DNA of 64,000 nt from Pagrus major (taxonomy: Eukaryota; Chordata; Actinopteri; Spariformes; Sparidae): contig NC_133223.1 in NCBI RefSeq assembly GCF_040436345.1, positions 18,329,113-18,393,112 on the forward strand. Reading direction: 5' to 3'. Below the pieces are notes generated by a model. The model had not been told where the DNA came from and searched no databases. It saw only the letters and a program-made list of their open reading frames with translations. Below are positions 27,201-39,100 of this stretch, one piece after another; the first letter of the stretch is position 1; every line of letters starts with the position of its first letter. The position numbers and the translations under genes are program-made.

Positions 27201-28534
27201 CAAAAAACACACTTACTACTAAGTTATTATAGTACAAAAGGCCTATTATTACCCCGTTTCCTGTCCGTTGTTAACAGTTACGAAAGCCTACATGAGGTCT
27301 GAATGCAGAATAAAAACATACTTATAAAGACAGTTATCAAAGTTCTCCAGTGAGCTCAATATGACTTCATTATTTCACAATTTTACATCGTAATTAATTT
27401 GCTGGTGATATTTTGCAGAGCGCTAGACTCACTTTTTACACTGGTTGCACTGGTGAGCCTTACTTTTTAATTTAGGCTGCACCAGCACATGAGTTAGGTG
27501 CACCCGATGATAACATTTTAACAAATTATGTAAATGATTGCAAACAAATACAATTGTTCAAAGGCAGCAGTCTACACAACAAGTTGAGACTATTTGACCT
27601 GCTGAATGTCAGGGGCAACCTGACCAATGAAAATGTTAAGTCGCGATGACCCTCGAGCCCTGGTTTGTGTTATCAATCTGGATCTGCAAAATAAATAAAT
27701 AGAGTGGATTTATCAAAGAAATGTAGTGTAGTTACAAGTACAATATTTGCCTCTAAAGTATGGTGGAGTAGAGCTATGAAGTAGAACAAAATGTACAGGC
27801 ACAAATGGGCTGCAGTGGTTGAAAAGGGGCCCTCAGCTCAGGGTCTAACAACCCTGACTTGCCTGCAGAGCACTTCCATTCACTTTATATGGGACCAGTT
27901 GTATTGTTTCTAATCTGACATATCTAATCTAAACAAAAGGAAAATCTGTGTTTCTGTTGCATGCACGTCCTCTGCGGTAATGAGCAGATTAAAGCCTCTG
28001 ATGATCTGCAGCATGTGGCGGTGAGAGAAAGTGATGATGGGAGAAACCGGCAAACTGAGGGATGAGTTGCATCATCCTCCCGTGGGGCGGTACTAGCTTA
28101 ACAATCAAACCTCACACACACACACACACACACCTTTTCCCGGTAAACACAGCGTGCCAGGCTCGTGGTAACGTTAGTCCAACACGAAGGAGCACACACC
28201 TGGTATTAAACTTTAAATGAGACTAATCACAGGTGCTGCTTTCTCGGTCAAAACCACGAGCTTTTCAGAAAAAGACGCTAGCTTAAAGCGACTAAACTTT
28301 TTAACGTGATGGGGAAAAAACGGTTGCGTAGAAACAAGGAACGACAGCCGGTGCACGTGAAGGTAATTATATAACACAGGAGAGAGCCAAACTTACCTTT
28401 ATCTCCCCGATTAATTCATCCTTCTTCATGTTCTGCTTCTCCGTCACTCGGATGCCATTTTCCTCCAGAATCGTCTTACACCGAGGGTCCACACTTTCAC
28501 TGATTAACACAGTCTTGATGGAGACAGGGGCCAT
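21270..28534 (-). CDS. phgdh: D-3-phosphoglycerate dehydrogenase
   Basis: PHGDH oxidises 3-phosphoglycerate to 3-phosphohydroxypyruvate with NAD+, the first step of serine synthesis, in the cytosol. Twelve exons: 28397-28534, 26315-26466, 26173-26238, 26016-26070, 25740-25838, 24727-24859, 24482-24630, 24197-24349, 23377-23515, 22882-23009, 22563-22785 and 21270-21424. They give 529 residues (human 533). The NAD-binding GLGRIG is at residues 152-157. Probable catalytic residues are Arg236 (NCARGG), Glu265 (VEEPP) and His283 (SCPHLGAS). C-terminal regulatory domains follow (exons 9-12). Introns 3 and 7 begin with GC rather than GT (CAAG|GCAAGA and GAG|GCAAGA); all others are GT-AG. The start is MAPVSIK. 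The frame is open upstream to another ATG at 28708. Confidence 0.97.
26830..26865. repeat. Perfect 15-bp GC-rich hairpin
   Basis: The arms CTCATCGGCCCAAAC and GTTTGGGCCGATGAG are exact inverted complements around a TGGTCC loop. It lies alone in phgdh intron 1. A looser inverted pair (TAAGGC and GCCTTA) is about 40-60 bases to the left. Nothing shows whether it is transcribed as a separate RNA. Confidence 0.8.
28113..28133. repeat. (CA)n short microsatellite
   Basis: A run of about ten CA units inside phgdh intron 1. Confidence 0.9.
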
Positions 28535-28717
28535 CTTTGAGCTCTCTGGTAGTTGGTGGGCAACTAGTGTTGAATGGCTGCTGGCTCCGTGAAGTGATGG
28601 ACACGGGAAGGTTTTTTTTTTTTTTTTTTTTCTTTCCCTCTGCCGGTTTTGAATGGTTATCACGGATTTAAGACAGCCCCTTTTAAATGAAACCCGCCTC
28701 TCCTGCATCTCCTGTTC

Positions 28718-28725
28718 TGACGTAA
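28718..28725. promoter_or_regulatory. CRE/ATF-type motif upstream of phgdh
   Basis: TGACGTAA, about 185 bases before the phgdh ATG. PHGDH is a known ATF4-controlled gene in mammals, so an ATF/CREB-type site here is in keeping. The classic ATF4-C/EBP composite (TGATGCAAT) was not seen. Confidence 0.35.
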
Positions 28726-28891
28726 CGTAAAGTAGTCCGTCCCGACTGGAGACCAGTTCACACGAACCCCGACACCAGTTTGTGATGTGCGGTACAGGGA
28801 GGTGTGGAAGTATATATCAAAACTACAAGTACTCTTTATGTATAATTATTGTGAGTTATAATATATAAATATACTGTACATACACAGTATA

Positions 28892-29073
28892 ATAATCTAT
28901 CATACTTTATACAGTAACAATCTATCATTATACTTTATATAGTAATCTATCATTATACTTTATATAGTAATCTATCATTATACTTTATATAGTAACAGTA
29001 TATCATTATACTTTATATAGTAACAATATATCATTATACTTTATATAGTAATCTATCATTATACTTTATACAC
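28892..29073. repeat. Minisatellite, 25-28 bp unit, about seven copies
   Basis: The unit ATCATTATACTTTATATAGT recurs head-to-tail about seven times, with an exact 25-bp period at 28921, 28946 and 28971, and 28-bp variants after that. It is AT-rich and lies upstream of phgdh. Confidence 0.9.
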
Positions 29074-29129
29074 AGTATTTACAATTATTTGATTAATTTA
29101 TAAATGCGCTTGCAAAGTAACTAGTAACT

Positions 29130-29265
29130 TAAGCTATCAAATATATGTAGTGGAGTGGAAGTACAAAGTAGCAGAAAATAGAAATGCTCAAGTGAAGTAC
29201 AACTACCTCAAAACTGTACTTAAGTACGGTACTTGAGTAGATATACTTAGTTATATTTCATCAAT
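29130..29265. mobile_element. Fragment of the AAGTACTTGAGTA repeat family
   Basis: Words such as GAAGTACAAAGTAGCAG and GTACTTGAGTAGATATACTTAG belong to a very common fish non-autonomous element, also seen at 48402-49010 and 53385-53790. This copy is partial. Confidence 0.5.
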
Positions 29266-30465
29266 GCCTAAAGCAGTACATCATATCTGCCAAACTATGT
29301 TTAGTATACGTCCAATCCTAATCTGCAAAATTGGTCTAGCTAGTGACTATTTAAATAATTAAATAATAATTAAGAAATATTTAAGTAAAGTCAATACCTA
29401 CTACAAATAAACAGATATCCTGTAATTACTTTTGGATAAAAATATGGATACTATAAAGGTATGTTATGGTGATACCACAGGAGAGATGTGATCACGACAA
29501 ACAGACACACTGTAGGTCCATGTGAAGCTATTGAAATGAAATGTAATATAGGTGTTTATGTTGAAAAGATTTTAATGCCTCAAGTAAAATCAATCTTGTT
29601 CTTATCTTGTCCATGTCTTGTCTTTGACAGAAGGTCAGGCAAGTCCATTTTCCAGTCCAAATTAAACAGACGCTGTTCATCACCTGACTCATTACACTGC
29701 ACATGACAGGCCCTTAATCTCAGTGTCAGCTCAGTTTTGAGACATATCTATCACAGCCAAACCATTTTATCTTCTTTCACGTTGAGATTTTACAACACAT
29801 CTCACTTGTTTGTCTGCAGAATCCATATGAGAATCCATTTTGTGTATCTGTGTCAGTCAGCTGGGCTTGCTTCCCTTCCTCCGAACAGGAGTCTGCTGTT
29901 ATCATGTCACTTAGTTCACATAATGAGTGTGCAGTTTGGTCATATGAGCCTGGATTAACCTGCTAGAGTGACATATTAACCCCCATATTCCTCCCACTCT
30001 CTGTGCAAAGAAAAAGTAGCAAACCAACCAAAAATGTCAAAGGGTCTTGTAGTTCTTCACTTCTCCAGTCCACTGACACTTAACAATATTTGTCACATTT
30101 TCCCATTCACACACACTGCCATGCTAATAAGGAGCAATTTGGGACTCAGTATCTTGCTCAAGGATACTTCAATTAAACTACTTTAACTACTTCTACTACT
30201 AATAATCTTATATTTTTAATCAAATTGTATTTGTAGACGCCTGTAACTCACTACAGGTGAGTTTAATTACAAGGATTTAGGATTTTTGTTTGGCATAAAA
30301 TGTATTTATTTATTTATTCATTTATTGTTCCACAGAAAACCAAAGAAATAAGTAATGAGTCCACATGTAAAAGCAGGTTATATGTAACTGAGGTGTGTGG
30401 AGTAAGTTCAGGGACACAGCGCCACCTGTCGTCAGTCAGCAGAAAGGCTCCGGATTGGTTGAAGT

Positions 30466-30478
30466 GTTGCCTGGATAC
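30466..30478 (+). promoter_or_regulatory. X-box-like (RFX) motif before cfap210
   Basis: GTTGCC-T-GGATAC fits the X-box pattern RYYNYY-N(1-3)-RRNRAC with one mismatch. It stands about 120-130 bases before the cfap210 ATG. A second half-site, GGCAAC, follows at 30481. RFX factors drive cilia genes and CFAP210 is a ciliary protein. Confidence 0.5.
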
Positions 30479-30597
30479 AGGGCAACAGACGCGGATCTTC
30501 AGACAGCTGAAGGTAACTTGTGAAGAGTTAACGCTGGCTAGCTTTATTTAGCAGTAATATTTGTTTCTTGATCTACTGGGTAATATATCGAATACAA

Positions 30598-33500
30598 ATG
30601 GCATCAGTGGTTCAGTACGGCCGACGAAGAGGCTCCAGTAAGAGAGGTGAGAGCTAAAGGAACAGAGTTTTAGGTTAACCTCACTGAAGGTAAGCTAGCT
30701 GGCTTAAGCTAGCTTAGTTTTTAATAGTAACAACAGCAGTCTTGGAACTCTGTAACGTAACATTGAACATTATTTAGTAAGAGTGGCTTTGAAAACGTGA
30801 CACGCCCGGTTGTTTTAGTATTATGCATCCGTCCAATGTCAAGAGCAAACCTGTAACCATTAAAAAAACAAAACAATACTGTACATTATTACTTTTGCAT
30901 TTATTTTAGCCAGGATTTTAGAAATACCGAATCCAAATCCCCCAGTGCAACCTCACCCCATGAAGAAACTTTTGACTATACCAAAAACTCCTGTGGATTG
31001 TCATGATCCCTCCATGGCAGCTACAGCCCTGCTCATATAAACACATATCAACCTTTGTTTGGCTCACAGCGACTACTGTCCCTTCCATCATGGAAGAAAT
31101 ACATATGCATACCATAACAAAAAAGCATTATTAATCCAGACATTTTCAGGCCCCTTAAATAAACCATATTCTAGATGTAGTGTCTGACTGACAGGAGGTC
31201 TTCTTCAGTTTATTTCCTGTTTTTTTGAATTTTTACAATTGTGTCTTCAGCTGAGGAAGCCAGCAGGATGATCCAGCCACCGGACCTCCGACAAATCACT
31301 GTTTTAACCAAGGCTGAATGGCTGAGGATTCAAGATGAACTGAACAACGTTAATAAAGACGAGGAGAGTATGAGAGAGGCGGCGAAACAGAGAGAGGCCC
31401 TGCACCTGCAATCTCAGGAGATGGTGAAACTGTGGCCCAATACCATCGCTGTAAGTTGTCTCTACAGGGATTTTCTCAGATTTAATTGGCTTTATTACAT
31501 TTAGATGTGCTTGTGAGCTTGACATACTGTATGTTTACATTTATCAAAGGGTCAAAGGCAAAAAAAGCTTGAGGCAAAGAAGATTCGGGACGAGCTTGAG
31601 GAGGAGAAAAGGAAAGCGATTGATAGAGAAGAAGCCAAATATCAGGAGCAGAAGCGGAAAGAGGCCATTGAAAAAGCCAAGACTCAGTTGTTTTATCAAA
31701 CTGACCGTGTTAGAGGATTACATGTTGGTATCACTTGAGAATTATTGTGTCACTTGTACATGTTTGGCTATTTGTTGATGTTTTAGGATAAAAAATGATA
31801 CTTTCACAGAGTGGGCTCCTGCTGACAGAGGTGCAGAAGGAGAGGGAGATTCAGATTGAGCTGAAGCAAAGAATGAAGAGTGCATCTAAAGATGTGGATA
31901 AAGACTTCTGTAAAATTGTGAAAACCAGGGAGGATGAAGCCTTGAGACAGGGGGAGGAGAAAGCGCTTCAGAAAAAGCTTGAAAGACAGGCTGTTGTTGA
32001 AGACCTGAAGCAACAGTAAGTCTTAAATCATACCTGAGAACCAGCTGCAGATACACCAGATGTCAAGGTTTTTCACTGAGTTGTATACATGATGGTGCTC
32101 TCTGTTTCAAAGGTAACGAAGTAAAAATCTTGTGCTTAATATGAATCATACCATTCCTTTTCTTTAGGATCAAGGAAAACGAGAAGGTGAGAGAGCAACT
32201 GAAGGTAGAGGACAAAAACGACGGAGAGGAAGCCCAGCGTCTGCAAGAGCTCTATCAGTGGGAGCAACGGGTGAAGAAAGAAAGACAAGCGAAGGAGAAG
32301 AGAAACCTTATGCAAGCTCACCAGGTAGGGTCACAGATTATCTAGTATTGGTGTTCTTAATTTATATATATATATAATTTATGATTGTTTTCTCTGTATT
32401 TACAGGAACATCTGAGCAACAGGGACCTTGTGAGGGCGACAGACGCACAAAAACAGGAGGCTGAGGAGGAGCAAAGGAAATGTTTTCTGGCTGCAAAACA
32501 GAAAATGATGAAGTTACGGAAAGACAGAGAAAAAGAATTGCTCAGGTAAGAACCAACCGAACAATGAATACATCTCAAGCGTACAGTAGCAGTGAGTCCC
32601 AGGTTATCACCAGTGCGTCGTTTAACTCTTCAGAGAGGCCCAGGAGCACAGGGAGAGGATCATGAACAAACTGACAGTCACACAGCAGCAGCAGACCGTC
32701 AATGAGGACCAGAGGATCGCAAAGGCTGTCGCTGAGCGGGACGCAAAACAGGCACAACAGCAGTGGGAGGAGGAGGAGAAGAAGGCCGCGATGTTGAAGT
32801 CCATCACTGCACACAGAGAAATGATGGTAAGGCAAGTCCAGCTGCGTTCAAATAAAAGTTACTTGAACATGCTTCAAGGAACTTTTAACTGGTTATGAAA
32901 CAGTCTCAGTTTAATACTGATGCCTCTATATGATTTCTATATATAAGCAGAAAAGACCATCAGTGAGAAGACTGGCTATTTCTATATAGTTCTTATAGAT
33001 ACTCTAAAATCTCATTTATGCTCATTTATGAATGAGAATAGATACCTCTATCTCAAATGATGTAACCGTAACTGACAGAAATTGATGATGATGTCATTTC
33101 CAGTAATTTCTGATGTCTACCATTGTTCAAACTTCTTTGATGCGTTGCTTGAACTGCTGGCTACACTGCCCTCCACAATTTCTGGTCATGCTTCTCCATT
33201 TTGTCCGCATCAATAAGCTTTCAGAAAACTTGCACAAATACGGACAAAATTAACACAGAGTATAGACAGGGGGTTGTGTCTGTATACACAACTAATGTTT
33301 AGCATAAATGTGCCTTTAATGGGCTCAGATAATTCATAAGATTAAACTGTTTTTTATGGTGGAGTGCTGAGGATAAATTGAGGCCTGAGCCTGAGGACAG
33401 AAGCTGCTCCGTAGTCTGGTGGTACGATACGGCACTGAAACAAAGTTTACTTAGTATCTAAATCATCATATTAAAGTTCTTTATGTTACGTAGGCACAAA

Positions 33501-34410
33501 TAGATATATTACCTTGTCTTCATGGATTCTGCAAAACATCTGTGTTTAAAAAAACAAAAGTGAGTGCTAACAAGATTTAGCTCTTTACCACAGCAGGCAC
33601 TGGAAACAATACAGTTTTTGTCCACAGGGGGTGCCAGAATAAAAACAGAAAAAGAAAAAGAAAGTTCCTTGTAGCTTCTTAAAAGCTTCTTGGTCATTTA
33701 TGTGGGGTTTAAAATTGTTTTGTTAATCCAGCTGCAGCCAACAGACATTTATCACACCTGTAATAAAAACTGTGTTTCATCAGAGACAAGAAAAGGAGCA
33801 GAGGGACAAAGAAGGGAAACAGAACAACCAAGACTCACTTCAGGCTAAGAGAGAGGCTGACAGGATATTTTCTGAGAAACAGCAACTGAAGACTCAGCAG
33901 ATCAAAGACGATTTGAGAAAACTACAAGACTTCAACGCCAAACAAACGGTAATGTTGAAATCAATTCCACCACATTTACAAAATTCAACTATCATGGTTT
34001 GGTGGTAGTTGTGGTATTAAACTTGCTTGTCGTTAATCTTTTTCTCTCAAATATAGGCTGAGCAAAGTGCCAGGAACCAGCAGCTGAGAAGAGAGGAAGA
34101 TGAGTTTGAAGAAAAGAACGCAGAACTAATGGTTGAAGAGGAGAAGCAGTTTCAACAGTATTCACAGCAAGTCATCAGTGCAGCAGCAGAGGCTCAGCGA
34201 AATGTGTTTCCACTCTGCAGAGCTGTGAGGGAAGGGATCTGTGGAGGATTTGGTCTCGTTTCTAGCGGAGTCAGGCCCGTCTACCTTGTTCAGGACCGAA
34301 CCGGTGCTCAGATGCCCAAATATGTCTCTGGCACTACGCAGGACATTAAAAAGCGTCATGAGGCTGTAGATATTCAAGAAGCAAAGAAGCGAATTGGATT
34401 TACATGGTGA
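30598..34410 (+). CDS. cfap210: CFAP210 (CCDC173), axonemal microtubule inner protein
   Basis: CFAP210 is a coiled-coil protein inside the doublet microtubules of motile cilia and sperm flagella. Nine exons (30598-30646, 31251-31450, 31550-31723, 31810-32015, 32168-32324, 32406-32545, 32634-32826, 33784-33948 and 34057-34410) encode 545 residues (human 552). The protein starts MASVVQYGRRRGSSKR. Nearly all of it is charged Glu/Lys/Arg/Gln-rich helix, with KEAIEKAKTQLFYQTDRVRG and LLLTEVQKEREIQIELKQRM as conserved stretches. The C-terminus has GTTQDIKKRHEAVDIQEAKK. The exon 3 donor (CAT|GTTGGT) is a poor match to consensus, but the reading phase and the human protein require it. The gene is tail-to-tail with ppig. 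Confidence 0.94.
32827..33783 (+). other. cfap210 intron 7
   Basis: This 957-bp intron has no visible exon. A phrase near 33390-33430 (GAAGCTGCTCCGTAGTCTGG) resembles a piece of a common fish interspersed repeat, but too little is left to classify. Confidence 0.4.
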
Positions 34411-36141
34411 TAGGTCCCTCGCAGCTAATTGGTTATTCCCCTACATTTAATGTTTTAGTCATAAAAAAATTAAATATAAATATTTTGACAAAGGCTGTAT
34501 ATAAATTGCTTACAAATGTAAGCAATTTATAAAATGTAATATAAATTGATATTTGTTTTAAATTGTTTCTGTATTTTTTTTTTCACTTTTGTTTTGGTTC
34601 CATTATTTAATCCATTTGTTTTAGTTAAATTTTTTAATGAATGTGCCTATTTACATATTTATGTATTGCAGAATGCAAGGGGAAAGGCGTACAGAACTGA
34701 ATACAGAAATAACTAAGTAAATTAATGCAATTAAAAATAGATAAATATATAAAATGGTAAATTCAGTAAAGTAAATAAATAGGGGGATTAGTACAGAGGT
34801 AAATAAACACAAAAGTCAATTAAAAAATAAAGTATATATTTAGTATTAGTATTTAGTTTATGCCTACATTTACTTAACATCAACTTGGTGTTTATTTAAT
34901 TGCATATAATTTATTTTAGCCATTTATGTATTCCTTTTTTTTATTTAAGCAGTGTCAGTACTCATCATTACATGTTTTGTGAATGTTGTCCATCAGCTAA
35001 ACATTGGCTGAACTATGAACTAATCACCACAGCAGTTGACTGAACCTGAAAGTGGATGACAAAATGTAAACAGTACTGTGTGAATTTCTTTTTATCACTG
35101 CTTTTATTATTACTCTGTTTTTGGATGTTAATGTTTGGGCCTCGAACAGATATGATTGTATGTTGTGACGGCAATTACAAAATATTAAAACAACCGATTA
35201 AAATCAAAGTTGAGCCTTTTAATTCGTTCTACATGGCAGTCGAGTTCTTAAAACCAACTTGCACAAAACACAATTTATACAAATTGATTTTATGTTGTAC
35301 TTATAGCATGACATTGACACATTAGCCATTCCATAAAACAAAACAAACCAGAGGTATCTCAAAACTGGCTAACAAATAAGATTACAGTAAAAGGTTGTGG
35401 ATGTACATTAAAAAAGTACATAATTTATCTAATTATGGCAGGGATCAGCATGCAAGAAATTATCAATGTTCACTTTCAGTTCGATTGCTGTAGTAAAAAA
35501 TAAGTTGACAGGTAAACATCAGACATTTGCCAAACTCAGAGACGGTCCTTACAACTGTGTTTAATGACATCAAATCAAATTTAAGGAGAAAATGTCCTTG
35601 TGGGCAAAATAAAGACACTTGAAGGATCTTTTGTTGCAGTAAAATCTTGAATCTGCTTTTTACAAACAGTCTGAAAGGTTAACTTTTGTAAAGCCAAAAT
35701 ATAATTTACAAAAGAATCCACAAGAAACAAAAAACAGCCTTCAAACTGACTTCCTCTTTCTCTGGTCGTGTACAATTAAAAGAAAGTCTTCTCCTTTTTC
35801 TAAACCGACCATGCAGCCTCAGCTCCCCATCAACAGTGTAACACACTTAAAAGGGGGACAAATACACAACTTCCATTCAGTGACAAATTGAATTTTAGCC
35901 AAAGCTCACATGATGCTACAAGTCTGTCACTGCTGCTATTTCTCTTTTCTAGCATCTGTTGCAATTTCACAGTTTTTCACTTAGACTTTTATATCACGTT
36001 AGCTTTGGCTGAGTTTTTTGCACTGAATGAGGATTGTGAATAAGTCCTTCTTTAAATGGAAAGCTGGTGTTGCACACTACACGTATAGTGGGTATAAAAT
36101 AGGGACTTCAAAGCTCCCCAATCTACTCCTTTAGGATGTCG
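34411..36141. other. cfap210-ppig convergent intergenic region
   Basis: Both genes end towards this 1.7-kb stretch, which should hold both 3' UTRs. It is AT-rich, with several ATTTA and AATAAA-like words on each strand, but no single poly-A site stands out. No repeat or gene is recognised. Confidence 0.5.
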
Positions 36142-39100
36142 TCAGTCACTGTCAGAGCTGGAACTAGAGCTCGATTTATTCCTCTTGCTGTCGTTTCTGT
36201 CTCTGCCTTTCGTACTATCTGGTCTTGGTTTAGACAGACTCCGTCTGTCTTTGGACTTGGAGGTACTATTCCCTCTGCTCCGTCTGGAATCTGGGCTCTT
36301 CTGACTCTTCCTCTTCTTGTCTCTATCGCTCTCCGAGCTGCTGCTGCGTCTTCTCCTTTGGTTGGCAGTGTCTCTGTCTCTGTCCTTCCTATGAGATGAC
36401 CGATCTTTGCTGTGGTCTCTCTTGTTGCTCTTGCTTCTGGAGCGCCTGCTTCTGTGCGAGTCTCTCGGCTTGTTTCTGTCTGGACTTCTTGTTCGGCGGT
36501 CCTTATCCCTCGATGTTCCTCGCTTCTTATTCTCTCTTTCACTGTTGTGTCGTCTGTCCTGACTCCTGCTGCGCTCTCTGCCCCTTTCTCTCTCTTTTTC
36601 TCGTCTTTCTTCTTTGTCTTTTGACGCTGCAGGTCTACTCCTATCCCTGTTCCTGCTACCAGATCTGTGCCCATCTTTTGTGCTTGTTCTTTCCTTGCTT
36701 CGTGACTTTGTCCTAGTTCTCTCACCATTTCTTCCTTTGGCGTCTTCCCTATGCTTTTTATCAGACTCTTGACCTTTATTTCTATCTTTACTATGATCAG
36801 ATTCAGACTCCTTTTCTTTCTTTTTAGCATCTCGATCTTTGCTCTTTGAGCGACCTCTTCTGTCATCACTTTTATGCTTGTGATCCTTCTCTCGGCTTTT
36901 TGACCTCCTCCTCTTGTCTCTGCTTTTACTGCGGCTTTGAGATGTATCCCTTTTCTTTGCCTTGTGTTTACTATGCTTCTCATCCTTCTCGCCAGTGTCC
37001 TCTTCTTTGCTTTTGGATCTACGTGACCGAGTTTTCTTTTCTTTTTTACCCTCTGCTGGGTTTTCAGAGGTGCGCCTCTCTCTTCTCGGACCTTTAGCAG
37101 CCTCACCCTTGTCGTCATTCATGTCACCTCTGTGAAATTAAGTGCAGAGTAAATATCACCAACAGAAGATAACAACTGACACCAGGAAACAATAAGTAAT
37201 AAGTCAAAATGAGGTTATCTTACTTGTCACCCTTAATCCAGCGCTCTCCAGTGACTGCCCTCATCCTCTGACGGTGCATCTCCTGACGCCAGCGTGGAGG
37301 AGTTTCACTACGCCGAAAGCGATCTCTCGATCTTGAACGAGAGCGTGACGGAGTCCGGTACCACTGGATGGGAGAAACAACAAAGCACTTACTGACTGGA
37401 AATATAAAGTCTGCAATCAAAACCTGTTTAAATGTTAAAATGTAATTTTATGTGTCACTGCTTTATATGAGCAACTTCAAGTATTCCAATCTAATTAAAC
37501 GCAATGTGCACCTACCCTTGGACCCCTGCCTTTTATCTTCCTCCCAGATCGTGTCATCACCAGTCTTCTGTGATATGATGACTGAGAATTATATGTTGTG
37601 CCAGTACTAGAGAGAAAAAAACAGAAACAAGGCATGAAAATTAACAAAAAAATGTTTTCGATGTTTGACATGACAGCCGTTTTTCATTCAAACTAACCTC
37701 TCTCTTGGCCTTTCCTCTTTATTTCGCGGATCCTTTTCAGCCTCCTCATTTGACTTCTGGACCGCCTGGGGGCTCCTCCTCATGAGGAATCGATTCTCTG
37801 GGATGGGTGGGATTTCTTCAGGACGTACTGTAGATGTAACCACCTCCTCTTGCTCTTTTTCTTCAGCACTTTCAGCCTCTGACCTAGGGAAGCATAGCAG
37901 CTCAGAATAAAGGACTAGGTACTGTATATGCTTTAGGTGGGTTAAGTGTAGTAATAAATTAGGTACCTTTTCTTTTCCTTCTTCTTCTTTTTCTTTTTCA
38001 GCTTTTTTGCCTTCTTTTTCTTCTTCTTTGATTCCTTCTCCGATTCTTCAGAATCAGAGGAGGATTCTGATGAGCTCTCAGAGTCGCTGGAGCTGCTGCT
38101 GGAGCTGGAAGATGCTCGCTCTTTCTTTTTTTCATCTTTTTTTGCTGCAAACATTTAAGAGTCTGTCAGATGCACTGCTATATACAATCTAAAATCTGTA
38201 TCTGCTCAAAAACAGTGGCAGAAAAACCAAGGACTGAAAATGCTTCCATACAAACAAACCTTTAGATTTTGGGACAAGCTCTCCACAGTTCATCACTTTC
38301 ACATCAGCATATGGCCTGCTGTTAGGGTCCGTTTTCTGGTTCTCCATAGTTTGAACAACCTCTTGGCCAGAAATCACATGACCAAAAACCACATGGACAC
38401 TGAGAAAACAAAAAAGTGATGAGCTTTATCTATGTTGATTCGCGCCAAGCAAAATATATTGTGTGCACATTAAATCAGTAAGAATTTCAGATGCAATCAA
38501 GCAGCACTTACCCATCCAGGTGTGGCGAGGGCTTTGTTGTTCTGAAGTGTCACAGCAGAAAAAAGAATTATTAATATTTGTATGGCTACAAAATGATCTA
38601 ATAATAGCATATACTAGCATCAAATCTATAACATACAGTAATAAACATAGTGCTTACATGAAAAACTGTGATCCATTTGTATCTTTGCCCCGATTGGCCA
38701 TAGACAGCAGGTACTCCTTGTTGTGTTTAATTGCAAAGCTTTCATCTGGGGGAAAAGGAGAAGATTGTACTGCCATCTTGAAGCCAACGTCGGTTTGGAT
38801 AACAAGTGACAGCTCTGACAGTGGCCTCTTTACCTTCAAAAAAGCCTCCATAGATGGATTCGCCTCCTCTTCCGTTACCTACGATGTCAGAGAATAAATA
38901 AAACATAAGCAAGGAGGAAAGACATATTTACGGTCATATAAAACATCTGTTGATTAGTGGTTATTCAAATAGAATTGGTTGGATTGATGTTACACTTTAG
39001 TTGATGCTTTCATTATTAAATGCTGACACCATCTGCATACGTAGCAGGTAAAAACTGACAGATTTTTGGTGCTAATTACATGGACAGACTCACAGTAAGA

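Larger units (their letters stand above)
26467..28396 (-). other. phgdh intron 1
   Basis: This 1.9-kb intron has no visible exon. It contains a perfect 15-bp hairpin at 26830-26865 and a short CA run at 28113-28133. Confidence 0.6.
28535..30597. promoter_or_regulatory. Divergent phgdh/cfap210 promoter region
   Basis: The 2.06-kb gap between the two start codons. On the phgdh side a 20-base poly-T run (28612-28631, poly-A in the mRNA sense) and a CRE/ATF-type TGACGTAA (28718-28725) lie within 200 bases of the ATG. In the middle there is a minisatellite (28892-29073) and a repeat fragment (about 29130-29265). On the cfap210 side there is an X-box-like motif at 30466-30478. The part from 29300 to 30400 shows nothing else recognisable. 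Confidence 0.55.

Noticed and set aside
33350-33440. Possible SINE near cfap210 exon 8
   Set aside because: Only a short familiar phrase remains. No promoter boxes, tail or target duplication were seen, so no element is called.
36123-37118. A second 331-residue open frame on the same strand as the ppig RS-rich last exon
   Set aside because: The long open alternative frame follows from the low-complexity AGA/GAC/AAG-rich codons of RS/KD repeats. The other frame joins in phase to exon 11 and matches PPIG. No sign of dual coding beyond composition.
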